From NCBI RefSeq assembly GCF_040365225.1, contig NZ_AP028055.1, positions 3,472,001-3,536,000 on the forward strand: a stretch of 64,000 nt of DNA. The letters are read 5' to 3'. The stretch is from Bacteroides sedimenti. Lineage in GTDB: Bacteria; Bacteroidota; Bacteroidia; Bacteroidales; Bacteroidaceae. Both the position numbers and the translations under genes were made by a program. This document shows positions 62,080 to 64,000 of this stretch, piece after piece. The notes beneath the pieces are model-generated. The model did no database searches, was not told where the DNA came from, and worked only from the letters and a program-made list of their open reading frames with translations. How positions within the stretch are numbered: position 1 is the first letter of the stretch; the number at the start of each line of letters is the position of its first letter.

Positions 62080-64000
62080 ATGAGAAACATTTTAAAACAG
62101 ATTCTATTCATTGTATTCCTCTTTGGAACAGTTCTTTGCTCTGAAGCACAGGTGTATGGAAGCCATATACATTTGGCAAATAAGGATGTCAAGGTACAGG
62201 CATTAACTAAAGATAAAGAAGATAATTTGTATCTGATGGGTACTACCACTGATGCGTTGTGCCTAACGGGAAGCCGGAACGTGGAGGAAATTCCTCTACG
62301 GATGATGAGTTATAATATTCAGGGACACATTATGAATACGACGAAGTTGAATAATCTGGCAACAGTTATCAACAGCCAGAATCCCGATGTGGTATCTATT
62401 CAGGAAGTAGATATGGCGGCATCATATATAACTCACGATTGGCTAGCTGATTTGGCTGCCGCTACAAATATGAAAGCCTATTTTTTTCCAACCGTAGGAG
62501 AAAAATATGGAATAGGGCTGCTGACAAAGAAAACTCCATTATCCGTTACCAATAAACTGATTGAAAGATTGCCCGAATCGTCTGATAAGGAAAGCAGAGG
62601 AATGATAATTGCCGAATATGATAAGTTTGTCTTTATTGCAACACATTACTCGTTGAATGCTGACGATAGAGATAATGCCACATCATTCATAGTCAATTAT
62701 GCCTCAACCGCAACGAAGAATGTCTTTGTTGCCGGTGATATGAATGCGCAATATACCTATAGATGCATCCAAACATTTCTGAATTCCGGTTTCAAAGTGC
62801 TGAATGATACTTCGATACCTACATTCAGTTCAACAAACCCCACCGAATGTATTGATCTGATCTTAAGCTATACTCCTCAAAATGAGGCTTTGCCTTTTTC
62901 TGTTACTGACAGAGGAATTCCGAATAATCATCAAGTCGATTTAACAACAACTTCTGATCATTTGCCTATTTATGTAAATGTTAAGATGACTCGTGATGTG
63001 ACTGCTAATCCGAATATTCCGGTATCAGATCTATATAATAAGAGCTTGTTCCTGGCAAAATACAATAAAAACCAGGAGCTGCTATGGTACAAACGACTCA
63101 CTGTGACCGGCGATGTCAGACCATTTGATGTTCAGACCGGAAATGACGGGAAAGTGTATATTGCAATGGGAGTAGATGGATCGTTGACAAACGATTCATT
63201 TATTAATGGCAGCTGCAGTGGTCCCATGTTTGCTATTCTTAATGGAAACGGCGATCTGTTATGGCATCAAGCATTTGGGAACCAGTTCGCCAATGATCGA
63301 TATGCCGCTATATCTCCTGACGGACAAGGAGGATTCTATATCGGAGGAGATTGCAACAGTTCTATCAATTTGGGAGGGAATGCACTCACTTTCGAAGGTA
63401 CAGGATGTTTCATTGCAAGATATTCGTCTGACGGGACTTGCATTTGGGCAAAGAAAATAGAACCGGGAAGTGCGAAGAATGCATATATGCATCGGATTAT
63501 AGCCGGGAAACAGAATGATATATATGTGGCCTTTTGTTCTAACGGATCGGATGTTAAGGTGAGTAACCTGTCGTTATCTGAATCAAATATTACTTCAATA
63601 TCCGCTTATATTTCAAGATGGAATGAGAGTGGAGATGCGGTTTGGTTTAAGAAGTTTAATGGATTTGGTTATAAAACCAATGCAGCTACTCAACGGAATG
63701 TAAGTTCCGGACCAGGTGCTGGCGCCATACCTGTGGCGGTTGACGGACAGAATAATGTATCCTTGCTCTTGTGGACTTCCGGCATGCGTATAGAAGTGAA
63801 AAACAATGCATCTTCTGCAGAGAATACACTGAGTGATATTTCATTAGGCGAGGGACTGGCTGCAGCCGGATTGGTTTGGCTAAAATATACCTCTCAAGGG
63901 AAATTTACATCTTCTCAGAGATTGGGGAATAATGAAATAGCAAGACTCTCTACTACAGAATACCTCATGCAACCATCCATCGCGGTTGATAGTAAAGGTA
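62080..64000 (+). CDS. secreted EEP hydrolase fused to a repeat domain (partial at 3' end)
   Basis: ATG at 62080 opens a frame that stays open to the window edge (640 codons). Signal peptide about 24 residues, ending SEAQ. A short Leu/Gly segment follows (residues 25-68), then an EEP domain (about 70-305): SYNIQGH, SIQEVDMAAS, ATHYSLN, AGDMNAQ, CIDLIL and SDHLPIYV. After residue ~310 there are ~50-residue beta-rich repeats (FLAKYNKNQELLWYKRL, FAILNGNGDLLWHQAF, FIARYSSDGTCIWAKKI) of the type in SBBP/PQQ-like propellers. The stop lies outside the window. Confidence 0.88.
   Translation, partial: MRNILKQILFIVFLFGTVLCSEAQVYGSHIHLANKDVKVQALTKDKEDNLYLMGTTTDALCLTGSRNVEEIPLRMMSYNIQGHIMNTTKLNNLATVINSQNPDVVSIQEVDMAASYITHDWLADLAAATNMKAYFFPTVGEKYGIGLLTKKTPLSVTNKLIERLPESSDKESRGMIIAEYDKFVFIATHYSLNADDRDNATSFIVNYASTATKNVFVAGDMNAQYTYRCIQTFLNSGFKVLNDTSIPTFSSTNPTECIDLILSYTPQNEALPFSVTDRGIPNNHQVDLTTTSDHLPIYVNVKMTRDVTANPNIPVSDLYNKSLFLAKYNKNQELLWYKRLTVTGDVRPFDVQTGNDGKVYIAMGVDGSLTNDSFINGSCSGPMFAILNGNGDLLWHQAFGNQFANDRYAAISPDGQGGFYIGGDCNSSINLGGNALTFEGTGCFIARYSSDGTCIWAKKIEPGSAKNAYMHRIIAGKQNDIYVAFCSNGSDVKVSNLSLSESNITSISAYISRWNESGDAVWFKKFNGFGYKTNAATQRNVSSGPGAGAIPVAVDGQNNVSLLLWTSGMRIEVKNNASSAENTLSDISLGEGLAAAGLVWLKYTSQGKFTSSQRLGNNEIARLSTTEYLMQPSIAVDSKG

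Noticed and set aside
1..64000. CRISPR array, rRNA, riboswitch or intact insertion sequence
   Set aside because: No regularly spaced identical repeats with unique spacers, rRNA motifs or complete transposase were seen; the only transposase sequence is the C-terminal remnant near 22.9 kb.

Overview
The window comes from a Bacteroidales genome, most likely Bacteroides or a close relative. Evidence seen directly: many genes are preceded by the Bacteroidetes -7 promoter element TAnnTTTG instead of sigma70 boxes; a SusC/SusD pair sits behind an ECF sigma/FecR cassette; small families typical of this phylum are present (DUF4834, DUF4129/DUF4350 operon, BspA-type leucine-rich repeats); base composition is moderately AT-rich. 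No rRNA, CRISPR array or intact transposase was found. One tRNA (Pro, GGG) is present.

Layout. 1-6.6 kb: a membrane/MoxR operon (divergent RDD gene, SpoIIM-like, polytopic membrane protein, DUF4129, DUF4350, MoxR ATPase, DUF58). 6.6-7.4 kb: gene-free, repeat-rich island with four palindromes on an exact 23-bp period and 31-bp inverted ends. 7.7-9.1 kb: two orphan AT-rich genes of unknown function. 9.1-20.9 kb: housekeeping block (dnaE, trxA, psd, pssA, tadA, yraN, mmcQ/yjbR, birA, pyrH, aroA). 21-24.3 kb: a degraded Rhs polymorphic-toxin neighbourhood with an Rhs-core remnant, an ISL3-type transposase tail, immunity-like orphan genes and a broken membrane protein carrying an (AT)9 tract. 24.3-31.1 kb: BspA-type LRR protein, a PurF homologue with Ser in place of the catalytic Cys, a small coiled-coil protein and a secreted GH38 alpha-mannosidase.

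31.5-40.6 kb, minus strand: a complete [FeFe]-hydrogenase operon, hydG-hydF-hydE-hydC-hydB-hydA in transcription order. HydG, HydE and HydF build the H-cluster. HydC, HydB and HydA would form an NAD(H)-linked, possibly electron-bifurcating hydrogenase. HydB carries an extra C-terminal GltD/NfnB-like flavoprotein half, and its first exon-like segment is separated from the rest by an apparent one-base frameshift in an A7 tract.

41-45 kb: secreted CocE/S15-type hydrolase and GH65 enzyme. 45-47 kb: small secreted protein, repeat-bearing spacer and tRNA-Pro. 47-53 kb: aroB, a TonB-receptor-like barrel with a Gly/Arg/Pro tail, cardiolipin synthase, rsmD. 53.6-64 kb: ECF sigma, FecR anti-sigma, STN-containing SusC, SusD and three consecutive exported endonuclease/exonuclease/phosphatase (EEP) proteins, the last fused to a repeat domain and running off the window. 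No glycosidase is visible in this last locus, so it looks like a phosphodiester-utilisation locus and not a classic polysaccharide one.

The most unusual items are the 23-bp palindrome array, the fused and frameshifted HydB, the Ser-for-Cys PurF and the EEP-only Sus locus.
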